From positions 1 through 64,000 of the forward strand of contig JAUMSH010000052.1 in NCBI GenBank assembly GCA_031292915.1: DNA of 64,000 nucleotides, read 5' to 3'. Below the pieces are notes generated by a model. That model worked only from the letters and a program-made list of their open reading frames with translations. It searched no databases and had not been told where the DNA came from. A program made the translations under genes and the position numbers. Origin of the DNA: Collinsella sp. Lineage in GTDB: Bacteria > Actinomycetota > Coriobacteriia > Coriobacteriales > Coriobacteriaceae. Positions 7,366 to 15,193 of the stretch are shown here, piece by piece. Within the stretch, counting starts at the first letter, position 1; each line of letters starts with the position of its first letter.

Positions 7366-8160
7366 TTAGCTCAGCAGCATGCGGTCGTTGGCGAGCTCGC
7401 CTCCCGAGACCTCCTCGAACTTCTGCAGCAGGTCGGCTACGGTGAGCGACTTCTTCTCATCGCCCGCCACGTCGTAGATCACGTGGCCTTCGTGCATCAT
7501 GATCAGACGGTTGCCCAGACGGATGGCGTCGTTCATGTTGTGCGTGACCATGAGCGTGGTCAGGTGGTTCTCGTCGACGATCTCCTCGGTCAGGTTAAGC
7601 ACCTTAGAGGCCGTCTTGGGGTCGAGGGCCGCGGTGTGCTCGTCGAGCAGCAGCAGGCGCGGCCTGGTGAGCGTGGCCATCAGCAGGGTGAGTGCCTGGC
7701 GCTGGCCACCCGAGAGCAGGCCGACCTTGGCGTTGAGACGCGTGTCCAGACCAAGGTCCAGGCGCTTGAGCAGCTCGACGTACTCATCTTTCTCGGCCTT
7801 GGTGACGCCCCACGAAAGGCCGCGACGCTGGCCGCGACGCTTGGCGAGGGCCAGGTTCTCGGCGATCTGCATGTCGGCAGCGGTACCGCGCATGGGGTCC
7901 TGAAACACGCGGCCCAGGTACTTGGCGCGCTGCGACTCGCTCAGGCGCGAGATGTCGGTGCCGTCGAGCTCAATAACGCCCGAATCGAGCGGGTACACGC
8001 CGGCGATCATGTTGAGCAGCGTGGACTTGCCGGCGCCGTTGCCGCCGATCACGGTTACAAAGTCGCCGTCATTCAGGGTGAGGTCGACGCCGGTGAGCGC
8101 GCGCTTCTCGGTGACGGTGCCCTTGTTAAAGGTCTTCTTGACGTGCGAGAGCTTAAGCAT
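7366..8160 (-). CDS. ABC importer ATP-binding protein (TrpXYZ type)
   Basis: Cytoplasmic ATPase of 264 residues. Walker A is GGNGAGKST, the signature is LLSGGQRQALTLL, Walker B is RLLLLDEHTAALD, and the switch histidine is in TLMVTHNM. The chosen start (MLKLSHVKKTFNKG) lies at 8160; it overlaps the end of the permease by eight bases and has a GATGAGG site upstream. The longer frame to 8241 encodes permease antisense sequence and is rejected. With the permease and binding protein upstream it makes a three-part importer like those named for tryptophan uptake, but the substrate cannot be read from the sequence. Confidence 0.92.
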   Translation of the reverse strand: MLKLSHVKKTFNKGTVTEKRALTGVDLTLNDGDFVTVIGGNGAGKSTLLNMIAGVYPLDSGVIELDGTDISRLSESQRAKYLGRVFQDPMRGTAADMQIAENLALAKRRGQRRGLSWGVTKAEKDEYVELLKRLDLGLDTRLNAKVGLLSGGQRQALTLLMATLTRPRLLLLDEHTAALDPKTASKVLNLTEEIVDENHLTTLMVTHNMNDAIRLGNRLIMMHEGHVIYDVAGDEKKSLTVADLLQKFEEVSGGELANDRMLLS

Positions 8161-9076
8161 CTGCCTCATCCCCCTTCGTGTAGGAGCTGCGGAGCTTATA
8201 GCGCTCCCAAACCACGGGCACGCACAGGGCCACAGCGACAATCACGGCGGAGAGCAGCTTCATGTCGTTGGCGTCCATGCCCAACTGCAGCACGATGGCG
8301 CGGATAAGGAAGTACACCACGGAGCCAAAGACGGCGGAGGCAAGACGGACGCTAAACTGCGTGAGGCCGCCGGGCAGCAGACGGCCGAGCACCTCGCCGA
8401 TAACAATGGCGGCAAGACCGATAACGATGGCACCGGTGCCCATACCAATGTCGGCATACTTTTGGCTCTGGCAGATGAGCGCGCCCGAAAGGCCGATGAG
8501 GGCGTTGGAGAGCACGAGGGCGATCATCTTGGTGGAGTTGGTGTTGACGCCCAGAGCGCGGATCATGTACTCGTTGTTGCCGGTGGCTCGCAGCGCCGAG
8601 CCGATCTCGGTGCCAAAGAACCAATACAGGATGGCAACGATAGCCACGGCGAGCAGGATGCCCAAGATGATGGCAACGGTGGACTGCGGCAGACCGGTCA
8701 TATTGCTGACGGCCGAGAACACGGTGCCTTTGGCAAGAATGGGCGTATTGGACTTGCCCATGATGCGCAGGTTGATGGACCACAGGCTGATCTGGGTGAG
8801 GATTCCGGCGAGGATCGCAGGAATCTCAAAGACGGTGGTCAAAATGCCCGTGACGGCGCCGGCGATGGCACCGGCGCACATGCCGGCCAGCACGGCGAGC
8901 AAGGGGTCGACGTTATTGTTGACGATGAGCACGGCGCAAACACAGCCGCCGAGGGCAAAGCTGCCGTCGCAGGTCATATCGGGGATGTCGAGCAGGCGGA
9001 ACGTGATAAACACGCCGAGCACCATGATGCCCCAGAGGACGCCCTGCGAAACGGCGCCCTGCAATGCAATGAGCAT
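8153..9076 (-). CDS. ABC importer permease (TrpY/branched-chain type)
   Basis: Integral membrane protein of 307 residues with about eight to nine hydrophobic segments. The N-terminal LWGIMVLGVFITFRLLDIPD followed by DGSFALGG is typical of the permease partnered with DUF534-type binding proteins. It is preceded by AGGAGG and overlaps the ATPase start. A 204-base gap with a hairpin separates it from the binding-protein gene upstream. Confidence 0.9.
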   Translation of the reverse strand: MLIALQGAVSQGVLWGIMVLGVFITFRLLDIPDMTCDGSFALGGCVCAVLIVNNNVDPLLAVLAGMCAGAIAGAVTGILTTVFEIPAILAGILTQISLWSINLRIMGKSNTPILAKGTVFSAVSNMTGLPQSTVAIILGILLAVAIVAILYWFFGTEIGSALRATGNNEYMIRALGVNTNSTKMIALVLSNALIGLSGALICQSQKYADIGMGTGAIVIGLAAIVIGEVLGRLLPGGLTQFSVRLASAVFGSVVYFLIRAIVLQLGMDANDMKLLSAVIVAVALCVPVVWERYKLRSSYTKGDEADA

Positions 9077-9180
9077 GCTTCATACCTCCTAGGATAGGGT
9101 GGACACGTGATTTTCCATAATAGCGGTAACACTGCATAAAAGAGCTGCGGCCGGATGTTTTGTCTCATCCGTAACAAGCA

Positions 9181-9209
9181 GGGCGAACGCCGGTCTTTGG
9201 CGTCCGCCC
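9181..9209 (-). promoter_or_regulatory. Hairpin between binding protein and permease genes
   Basis: GGGCGAACGCC and GGCGTCCGCCC form an 11-bp stem (one G-U pair as minus-strand RNA) with a 7-nt loop and only a weak T run. Such a hairpin behind the binding-protein gene can stabilise its mRNA or partly terminate, giving more binding protein than permease. The rest of 9077-9280 shows nothing else clear. Confidence 0.5.
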
Positions 9210-9280
9210 CTGTGGCTCAGATATTGAATAGCACGGCAACGGCGCGAGCATGAGCCCTAGGCACATCGCCGCGCATGCCG

Positions 9281-10261
9281 CTACGCGTCCAGAGCGGAGA
9301 GGTCGATGCCCAGGGCCTCGGCCATCTCGTCGTTCTTGACGACGACCAGGTCCTTGCTCGAGAGGTGCTTGATCGGCATATCCTCGGGCTTGGCCTCGCC
9401 CTTCAGGATCTTGACGGCCATCTCGCCCGCGGCGTAGCCCAGGTCCTCATAGTTGATGGAGAGGGTGAACAGGCCGCCGGCCATGCACATGCCCTCCTCG
9501 CCGGTCACGAAGGGAAGCTTGTTCTCCTTGCAGATCTGGCCGACCTGCGAGGCGCCCGCGGCGATGGTGTTGTCGGTGGGGGAGTACAGCGCATCGACCT
9601 TGCCCACGGCAGACTCGACGACGGACTGAATCTCGTTGGAGCTCGAGACGGTGAAATCGGTGTACTCCAGGCCCAGCTTGTCGAGCTCCTTCTTGGCGGC
9701 CTTGATCTGGACGTCGGAGTTGGACTCGGCGGTGCAGTAGAGCAGGCCGACCTTTTTAACGTCGGGCAGGACCTTCTGCATCATCTCGAGCTGCTCGGCG
9801 ACCGGGGTGAGGTCGGAAGCGCCCGTGACGTTGGTGCCGGGCTTGTCGTTGTCCTGGACCAGGCCGGAGGCGGCGTAGTCGGTGATGGCGCAGCCCACAA
9901 TGGGGATATCGGCCGTGGCGCCGGCGGCAGCCTGCGCGGCGGGCGTGGCGATGGCATAAATCAGGTTGACGTTGTCGCCCACAAACTTGTCGGCAATGGA
10001 CTTACACGTGGACTGGTCGTTCTGGGCATTCTTCTGGTCGATCTTGACCTTAAGGCCGCTCTCTTTGATGGCCTTGACAAAGCCGTCGTTGGCGGCATCG
10101 AGTGCGGAGTGCTCGGTGAGCTGCAGAACGCCGATGGTGTAGTCGGAACCGGCGGCAGCAGAGCCGGAGCCAGAGTTGCCGCCGCATCCGGCGAGCGGGG
10201 CGAGCGCGAGTAGGCCGGCGGAGACCAGAAGGCTCCTGCGGCTGATGGTGATGTCCTTCAT
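9281..10261 (-). CDS. ABC importer substrate-binding lipoprotein (DUF534/TrpX type)
   Basis: Extracellular binding protein of 326 residues. The N-terminus MKDITISRRSLLVSAGLLAL then LAPLAGCGG has twin arginines and a lipobox ending in LAGC, so it should be lipid-anchored and may be exported by Tat. The mature part begins DYTIGVLQLTEHSALDAAND, and the pattern VKKVGLLYCTAESNSDVQ is typical of this family (called TrpX where it feeds tryptophan uptake). Start at 10261 has a GGGGGT site; the frame to 10309 lacks one. Confidence 0.9.
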   Translation of the reverse strand: MKDITISRRSLLVSAGLLALAPLAGCGGNSGSGSAAAGSDYTIGVLQLTEHSALDAANDGFVKAIKESGLKVKIDQKNAQNDQSTCKSIADKFVGDNVNLIYAIATPAAQAAAGATADIPIVGCAITDYAASGLVQDNDKPGTNVTGASDLTPVAEQLEMMQKVLPDVKKVGLLYCTAESNSDVQIKAAKKELDKLGLEYTDFTVSSSNEIQSVVESAVGKVDALYSPTDNTIAAGASQVGQICKENKLPFVTGEEGMCMAGGLFTLSINYEDLGYAAGEMAVKILKGEAKPEDMPIKHLSSKDLVVVKNDEMAEALGIDLSALDA

Positions 10262-10293
10262 ATCATTACCCCCAGTATAAAAATGGCTGGAAA

Positions 10294-10319
10294 CACTGCA
10301 CTGGGACAAAGTGCAAGTG
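10294..10319. promoter_or_regulatory. Inverted repeat before the binding-protein gene
   Basis: CACTGCACT and AGTGCAAGTG form an imperfect palindrome around GGGACAA, 33 bases upstream of the start codon. Candidate operator or leader hairpin; no T-box or known riboswitch is apparent. Confidence 0.3.
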
Positions 10320-10421
10320 GAACTATAGTAGCGCTGATGTCCATTTTTACAACAGCCTGGCGGGTTTTTTAATACAGAATCGGATGGGCGGTACGGGTAG
10401 TCGAATGGGCGGCGGAGGGTC

Positions 10422-11207
10422 TTATGCGGCGGAGGAGGCGTCGTCCTCGTCTAGGGCGGCGAAGAGCTTCTTGCCGTCGAGGAGACGTGTGGTGACGTTT
10501 CTCATTCGGCCAATCTCTACGGTACGCAACGTGTCATCGGCGCCTCGGGCGTCGTAGACCGTTCCCAGTAGATACGAGATGCCATCGCGCTGCCTGATGG
10601 CAAAGGGACGGAGTGTCATCCGTGCTGCTTCGGTTTCGCCACGCGTCGTGACGCTCGAAATATCAAAACTCACCGTGGTTCCGTGGTCGATGGCCTGCTC
10701 GACGAGCTCGCACGTGTCGATGCGCTTGATGGGCGTGCGTGTTGCCTTGGTAGCCTTGCTGCCTGCGCTTGGAGCAGGTTCGGGTGTATCGAGATAGCCG
10801 CGAACGTCGGCACTCGCCATGGCAACTAAGTGCTGCGCCATGCTCTTGCGGATAGCGATAGGCGTGGAGCGGTTGCGCATGACCATGCCGTGAAGCCGGA
10901 TGATCTCCTCGTCGGTGAGTGGACGGGTCAAGAGCCGATACCCCACGCCGCGCTTGTATTCAATCTCGTATCCGGCATGGCGAAGCGCGGAGATGGCGGT
11001 GTAGATGCTGCGCCGCGCCGCCGAGATGGGCATGCGGGCGGGGTCGTCGGGATGGGCGAGGCGCCGGATCAACTCATCGGAAAGCATGGCCTTGTCCTCG
11101 CCGGTGTTTTCGCTTAATAGTTGCAGGATGCGAACGGCGCGATAGGCCGCCATCGAGGCGGCGCCTCTAGTCGTGGTGTCGTAGGTTTCAACAGCGGCTT
11201 CGGTCAT
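10422..11207 (-). CDS. WYL-domain transcriptional regulator
   Basis: 261 residues. The N-terminal winged-helix region (YRAVRILQLLSENTGEDKAM, then SARRSIYTAISALRHAGYEIEY) is followed by a C-terminal WYL-like domain (SFDISSVTTRGETEAARMTLRPFAIRQRDGISYLLGTVYDA), a ligand- or nucleic-acid-sensing fold found in many bacterial regulators. The strict W-Y-L triad is altered, as in many members. ATG at 11207 has AAAGGA ten bases upstream; GTG at 11216 is too close to it. It is a single gene on the minus strand; target unknown. Confidence 0.72.
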   Translation of the reverse strand: MTEAAVETYDTTTRGAASMAAYRAVRILQLLSENTGEDKAMLSDELIRRLAHPDDPARMPISAARRSIYTAISALRHAGYEIEYKRGVGYRLLTRPLTDEEIIRLHGMVMRNRSTPIAIRKSMAQHLVAMASADVRGYLDTPEPAPSAGSKATKATRTPIKRIDTCELVEQAIDHGTTVSFDISSVTTRGETEAARMTLRPFAIRQRDGISYLLGTVYDARGADDTLRTVEIGRMRNVTTRLLDGKKLFAALDEDDASSAA

Positions 11208-11387
11208 CGTGCCCACGTCCTTTCCGTTTTGGGTGGCGACGGTATGGAGCCTAGGACGTGGGGCTTTCCCAGGGGCGCAGGGCGCTCTGGGCGGTCGGTA
11301 GTCGTCGGCAAACGGCGGGTCGAGTTTTCAACAGCCCTGCTCAACTGACCAAAAACTTGCCAAAAGCTTGACGGATGCTGTTGAAAA

Positions 11388-11419
11388 AAGCGCCTCTCGA
11401 CCGATGTCGAGAGGCGCTT
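11388..11419 (-). terminator. Intrinsic terminator of asnS
   Basis: Perfect 13-bp arms AAGCGCCTCTCGA and TCGAGAGGCGCTT with a 6-nt loop, followed on the minus strand by a run of T. Confidence 0.92.
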
Positions 11420-11465
11420 GTGCGATGAGCGTTGGCGTGTGGCGACGCGAGCTAGCGTCCGACGA

Positions 11466-12869
11466 TTAGAAGTCGGCGTTGCCCACGGTGCGCGGGTGCG
11501 GCAGGACGTCGCGGATGTTGCCCACGCCGGTCAGATACATGACCAAGCGCTCGAAGCCCAGACCATAGCCGGCGTGCTTGCAGGAACCGTAGCGGCGCAG
11601 GTCAAGGTAGTACTTGTACTGCTCGGGATTCATACCCAGGTCCTTGATGCGGGCCTCGAGCAGATCCAGGCGCTCCTCGCGCTGGGAGCCACCGATGATC
11701 TCGCCGATGCCCGGCACCAGGCAGTCGGCGGCGGCGACGGTCTTGCCGTCGTCGTTCATGCGCATGTAGAAGGCCTTGATCTCGGCCGGGTAGTCGGTCA
11801 CAAAAGTCGGTCGCTTAAAGTGTTCCTCGGTCAGGAAACGCTCGTGCTCGGTTTGCAGGTCGATGCCCCAGCTCACGGGATAGTCAAACTTGTGACCGGC
11901 GGCGACGGCCTGCTCCAGGATCTCGACGGCCTCGGTGTAGGTAACGCGGGCAAAGTCGGAGTTGGCGACATGGTCCAGGCGCTCGAGCAGACCCTTGTCC
12001 ACAAATTTGTTGAGCATATTGAGCTCGTCGGGGCAGGTTGCCATAACGTCCTTGAGGACGTACTTGAGCATGGCCTCGGCGTTATCCATGTAGTCGTTCA
12101 GGTCGGCAAAGGCCATCTCGGGCTCGATCATCCAAAACTCGGCGGCGTGGCGCGTGGTGTTGGAGTTCTCGGCACGGAAGGTGGGGCCAAAGGTGTACAC
12201 GTCGCCAAAGGCCATGGCAAAGTTCTCGGCATTGAGCTGGCCGGACACGGTGAGGCTTGCATGCTTGCCAAAGAAGTCCTGGCTCCAGTCGACCTCGCCG
12301 GACTCGGTGAGGGGCGGATTTTTGGGGTCGAGCGTGGTCACGCGGAACATCTCGCCGGCGCCCTCGCAGTCACTCGTGGTGATGATGGGGGTGTTGACGT
12401 AGACAAAGCCCTGCTCCTGGAAGAAGCGGTGGATGGCGGCAGCCGCGACAGAGCGGATGCGGAACACGGCGCGGAACAGGTTGGTGCGCGGGCGCAGGTG
12501 CTGCTGGGTGCGCAGGAACTCGACGGTTGCGCGCTTCTTCTGCAGCGGGTAATCCGGGGCGCTCGTGCCCTCGACCTCGATGGAGGTGGCAGAAAGCTCG
12601 AAAGGCTGGGGCGCATCGGGGGTCAGCTTGACGGTGCCGGTGCAAATGAGTGCGGCCGAGACGTTTTGATGGGCGATCTCGTCGTAGTTGTCGAGTGCCT
12701 CGCGGTTCATGACGACCTGCAGGTCGCGGAAGCAGCTGCCGTCGTTGAGCGTAACAAAGCCAAAGTTCTTCATGTCGCGGACGGACTTGACCCAGCCGGC
12801 GACGGTGACGGTCTGGCCGCCGAGCGACTCGGCATCGGCATAGAGCTGCGCGATTTTGGTGCGGTTCAC
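11466..12869 (-). CDS. asnS: Asparaginyl-tRNA synthetase
   Basis: Class IIb synthetase of 467 residues that charges tRNA-Asn. The N-terminal OB-fold (VAGWVKSVRDMKNFGFVTLNDG) binds the anticodon. Class II motif 2 (FRAENSNTTRHAAEFWMIEPEM) and motif 3 (GLGFERLVMYLTGVGNIRDVLPHPR) are intact. The start is GTG at 12869, four bases after GGGAGGA; upstream in-frame ATGs lack a ribosome site. The -10-like TAGAAT near 12920 may belong to its promoter. It is a monocistronic gene with its own terminator. Confidence 0.97.
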   Translation of the reverse strand: MNRTKIAQLYADAESLGGQTVTVAGWVKSVRDMKNFGFVTLNDGSCFRDLQVVMNREALDNYDEIAHQNVSAALICTGTVKLTPDAPQPFELSATSIEVEGTSAPDYPLQKKRATVEFLRTQQHLRPRTNLFRAVFRIRSVAAAAIHRFFQEQGFVYVNTPIITTSDCEGAGEMFRVTTLDPKNPPLTESGEVDWSQDFFGKHASLTVSGQLNAENFAMAFGDVYTFGPTFRAENSNTTRHAAEFWMIEPEMAFADLNDYMDNAEAMLKYVLKDVMATCPDELNMLNKFVDKGLLERLDHVANSDFARVTYTEAVEILEQAVAAGHKFDYPVSWGIDLQTEHERFLTEEHFKRPTFVTDYPAEIKAFYMRMNDDGKTVAAADCLVPGIGEIIGGSQREERLDLLEARIKDLGMNPEQYKYYLDLRRYGSCKHAGYGLGFERLVMYLTGVGNIRDVLPHPRTVGNADF

Positions 12870-12980
12870 GTATCCTCCCATAACGGTTGAATGATAGTTA
12901 TCCATACAGTTCGATATTCTAGCAGCTCGGCTCATTTGGGCTATACAGATAAGGCATTGGCGGGATGGTTTTTCAAACGA

Positions 12981-13012
12981 AAAGCGCCCGCGGCCAAATG
13001 GTCGCGGGCGCT
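12981..13012 (-). terminator. Intrinsic terminator of the EIIA gene
   Basis: AAAGCGCCCGCG and CGCGGGCGCTT form a stem of at least 11 bp; on the minus strand the sequence continues into TTTTCGTTTG. Confidence 0.88.
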
Positions 13013-13050
13013 TGACGAGGTGCCTTTTGGCTGTATGGCGCGGGGCCTGA

Positions 13051-13614
13051 CTACTTGGTCTTGGCTACCAGCAGCGGGTCGCCCAGCTTGACGAGCGGGT
13101 TGCCGCCGATAAGCGTTCCAGATTCGCCGACATGGTCGATGCTCTTAAGACGATCGAGCTCGGAGACGATGACGGTCACGATGTCCTCGTGACCAGCGGC
13201 CTTAATGGCCTCGCGGTCGAAGCTGATGAGCGGCTGGCCTGCCTTGACCACATCGCCCATCTCGACAAAGCGGGCAAAACCCTTGCCGTTCATTTCCACG
13301 GTGCCCAGGCCAACATGGATGAACACGCGAAGACCGTCCTCGGTGATCATGCCGATGGAGTGGTTGGTGACAGTGGTGGCGCCGATGCGGCCGTTGGCGG
13401 GCGCATAGATGGTGCCGGTAATGGGCTCGATGCCATAGCCCTGGCCAAGCATGCCCGAGGCGATCGTCTCGTCGGGAACCTCGTTCAGGTTGACGAGCAC
13501 GCCGTTGACGGGGGCATAGATGACGCCTTCGCGGGTAGCGAAGCTTGCTGCGGGCGGAACGGACGCCTCGCCGGTCGAGGTGAAGGTGGACTTAAGCGAA
13601 TCGAGCAGACCCAT
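13051..13614 (-). CDS. PTS glucose-type EIIA protein
   Basis: Free-standing phosphocarrier of 187 residues, similar to EIIA-Glc (Crr). It passes phosphate from HPr to a sugar-specific EIIB. The core SFATREGVIYAPVNGVLVNL is preceded by a short hydrophilic lead. Active-site region: VTNHSIGMI and, 15 residues later, FIHVGLGTVEMNGKGF, giving the two family histidines. The start at 13614 has GGAGG; the longer frame does not. It could serve the EIIA-less EIICB at 17869 and EIIC at 53686, as inference. Confidence 0.92.
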   Translation of the reverse strand: MGLLDSLKSTFTSTGEASVPPAASFATREGVIYAPVNGVLVNLNEVPDETIASGMLGQGYGIEPITGTIYAPANGRIGATTVTNHSIGMITEDGLRVFIHVGLGTVEMNGKGFARFVEMGDVVKAGQPLISFDREAIKAAGHEDIVTVIVSELDRLKSIDHVGESGTLIGGNPLVKLGDPLLVAKTK

Positions 13615-13661
13615 AGTTGCCTCCAACTTAAATAGGCGCATATCGCGCGTTTGGTTTGCCG

Positions 13662-13671
13662 GAAACGTTTC
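13662..13671. promoter_or_regulatory. LacI/CcpA-type operator candidate before EIIA
   Basis: The palindrome GAAACGTTTC has the central CG and flanks of a LacI/GalR-family or catabolite-responsive site. It lies 48 bases upstream of the EIIA start. Confidence 0.4.
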
Positions 13672-13857
13672 ACATGTGTTTCGCGGCTTGGTCAACGCCC
13701 TTATTCTACGCTGCTCAACGATACCTCTGAACTGGGATTATGTGATATATCAGTTGAAGGGAAACTTATTGCCGGAGTGTTTCTGCGCCACGGGTTCAAG
13801 TGGGGTACGCTTGAAGGCGAAAAACAAGGGCGCATAATTTGCGCGAAGGGAGCACAT

Positions 13858-14760
13858 ATGATTGTCGAGAACCATGCGCTGTGGGGCGAGGAGCCGACCG
13901 AGGATTATCCGGCGACGTTTACGTATTTGGGTGCCGAGCCGTTGCCCGATAAACCGAATGGCCGCCGCCCCGCGGTGATTATCTGTGGCGGAGGTGCGTT
14001 TACGCATATCGCTCCGCATGAGCAGGATCCTGTGGCGTTTGCGTTTTTGGATCACGGTTACCAGGCCTTTGTGCTCAACTATGTCACGAGTTCTACGGGT
14101 GACGTGAGCTTTCCGCACCCCCAGGCAGATCTTGCCAAGATGGTCGCCACGGTGCGCGCCAACGCCGACGAGTGGCATGTCGATCCTAAGCGCGTGTGCG
14201 TCGTGGGCTTTTCTGCTGGCGGCATGATTTGCGCCTCGCTGGCAACACAGTGGAAGACCGGCCCCTTTGCGGCACTTGCCGGGGCGCGTCCGGACGACAT
14301 TCGTCCCGATGCCGTGGTGCTGGGCTATCCATTGCTCGACTTTGCCTATGTGCGCGACATGCAGACGCGCGATCCGCGCATTGACTTGCGTGTGCCCAAG
14401 ACGGGCGGCAAGACGGGGCGCGATTTGCTCAACGACTACCTGTCGATGGTGACGGGCGGCGAGGCAACTGACGAGCATCTGGCCGACATCTGCCCCACCA
14501 CGCATGTTTCGCGTCAGATGCCACCGACCTTTGTGTGGGGCGTGTCCGACGACAAGACGGCGCCGATCGCGCAGGTCTACCCGTTTGCGCAGCGCATGGC
14601 CGAGGAGGGCGTTGCATGCGAGATGCACGTCTTCGACCAGGGCGGTCACGGCCTTTCGCTCGGCAACGCCAACACCGCGGTCGACAACGAGGACAAGCAG
14701 GTGGCAGTCCGTCCCTGGATTCGCCTAGCCTTCCGCTTTCTGGAGCGCCACGGCTTCTAG
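13858..14760 (+). CDS. Alpha/beta-hydrolase, acetyl-esterase/xylanase-like
   Basis: Predicted cytoplasmic carboxyl-ester hydrolase of 300 residues, in the BD-FAE/esterase-lipase group. An oxyanion-hole segment (PAVIICGGGAFTHIAPHEQDP) is followed by the nucleophile elbow GFSAGG near residue 120. Catalytic Asp and His are expected around VSDDKTAP and DQGGHGLSLG. The start at 13858 has AAGGGA at proper spacing; the longer frame begins inside the EIIA promoter. Typical substrates are acetylated sugars or xylo-oligosaccharides, but this is not shown by the sequence. Confidence 0.85.
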   Translation: MIVENHALWGEEPTEDYPATFTYLGAEPLPDKPNGRRPAVIICGGGAFTHIAPHEQDPVAFAFLDHGYQAFVLNYVTSSTGDVSFPHPQADLAKMVATVRANADEWHVDPKRVCVVGFSAGGMICASLATQWKTGPFAALAGARPDDIRPDAVVLGYPLLDFAYVRDMQTRDPRIDLRVPKTGGKTGRDLLNDYLSMVTGGEATDEHLADICPTTHVSRQMPPTFVWGVSDDKTAPIAQVYPFAQRMAEEGVACEMHVFDQGGHGLSLGNANTAVDNEDKQVAVRPWIRLAFRFLERHGF

Positions 14761-14787
14761 TTACGCGGTTTTACCAAACCGCGTAAC
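14760..14787 (+). terminator. Perfect hairpin directly after the esterase stop
   Basis: GTTACGCGGTTT and AAACCGCGTAAC form a 12-bp stem with a TACC loop, starting at the last base of the gene. There is no T tract, so it may act as an mRNA 3' stabiliser rather than a true terminator. Confidence 0.55.
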
Positions 14788-14790
14788 CAG

Positions 14791-14909
14791 CCGACGCTGC
14801 AAGCCCGCCAGAGCGGCAATCTGCCTTTCAGCTTCGGTGGCATGACCGGAAGGTCAATGCCACCTCGCTTCAAGGCGCCTTGCTCGCTCTGGCGGGCTTT
14901 CGCTGTCGG
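14791..14909 (+). ncRNA. Structured repeat element, family 1, copy A
   Basis: Perfect outer arms AAGCCCGCCAGAGCG (14801-14815) and CGCTCTGGCGGGCTT (14885-14899) enclose an inner hairpin (14836-14864, arms GGTGGCATGACC and GGTCAATGCCACC, one bulged A, GGAA loop). Copy B at 39198-39312 has the same plan with compensating base changes. Conserved single-stranded words include CAATCTG and TTCA. RNA or DNA element of unknown function. Confidence 0.6.
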
Positions 14910-14959
14910 TTCCAAGACATCGGCATCGTCCTAGCTGTCAAGGGCTTGGCGTAGGTAGT

Positions 14960-15060
14960 CATTGGGGACGTTCTTAAGCGACTAGTCGAAAGGGACACTC
15001 TTGCGGCACTTGGCACTCGGGGACGTTCCTTTTGTGCCGGCACTTGGGGACGTTCCTTGC
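14960..15060 (+). repeat. Cluster of short GGGGAC-type dispersed repeats
   Basis: Three related units: CATTGGGGACGTTCTTAA at 14960, then two units of the type CACTTGGGGACGTTCCTT or CACTCGGGGACGTTCCTT between 15010 and 15060. The first resembles the units at 63194 and 63280. No gene was found between 14910 and 15193. Confidence 0.6.
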
Positions 15061-15073
15061 AGCAATCTGTCGA

Positions 15074-15146
15074 TTGAACGTCGTTGTGTGTTCACGCTAT
15101 CATGTAAGTTTAAAATTGGTTAGCCATGGCAAACGGTTAGCCATGG
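15074..15146 (+). promoter_or_regulatory. feoAB promoter with candidate metal-repressor operators
   Basis: TTGAAC (15074-15079), an 18-base spacer and TATCAT (15098-15103) make a fair sigma-70 promoter. Just downstream GGTTAGCCATGG occurs twice (15118-15129 and 15135-15146, 17 bases apart). The half-site TTAGCC and its placement over the transcription start fit a DtxR/IdeR-like metal repressor, as inference. Confidence 0.45.
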
Positions 15147-15193
15147 TGAACATAAATACAACGCCCTGCGGGCGCCGGGGGAGGAACACGGAC

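Noticed and set aside
13750..14649. 299-codon minus-strand frame opposite the esterase
   Set aside because: The sense frame has GFSAGG and a ribosome site; the antisense frame has neither.
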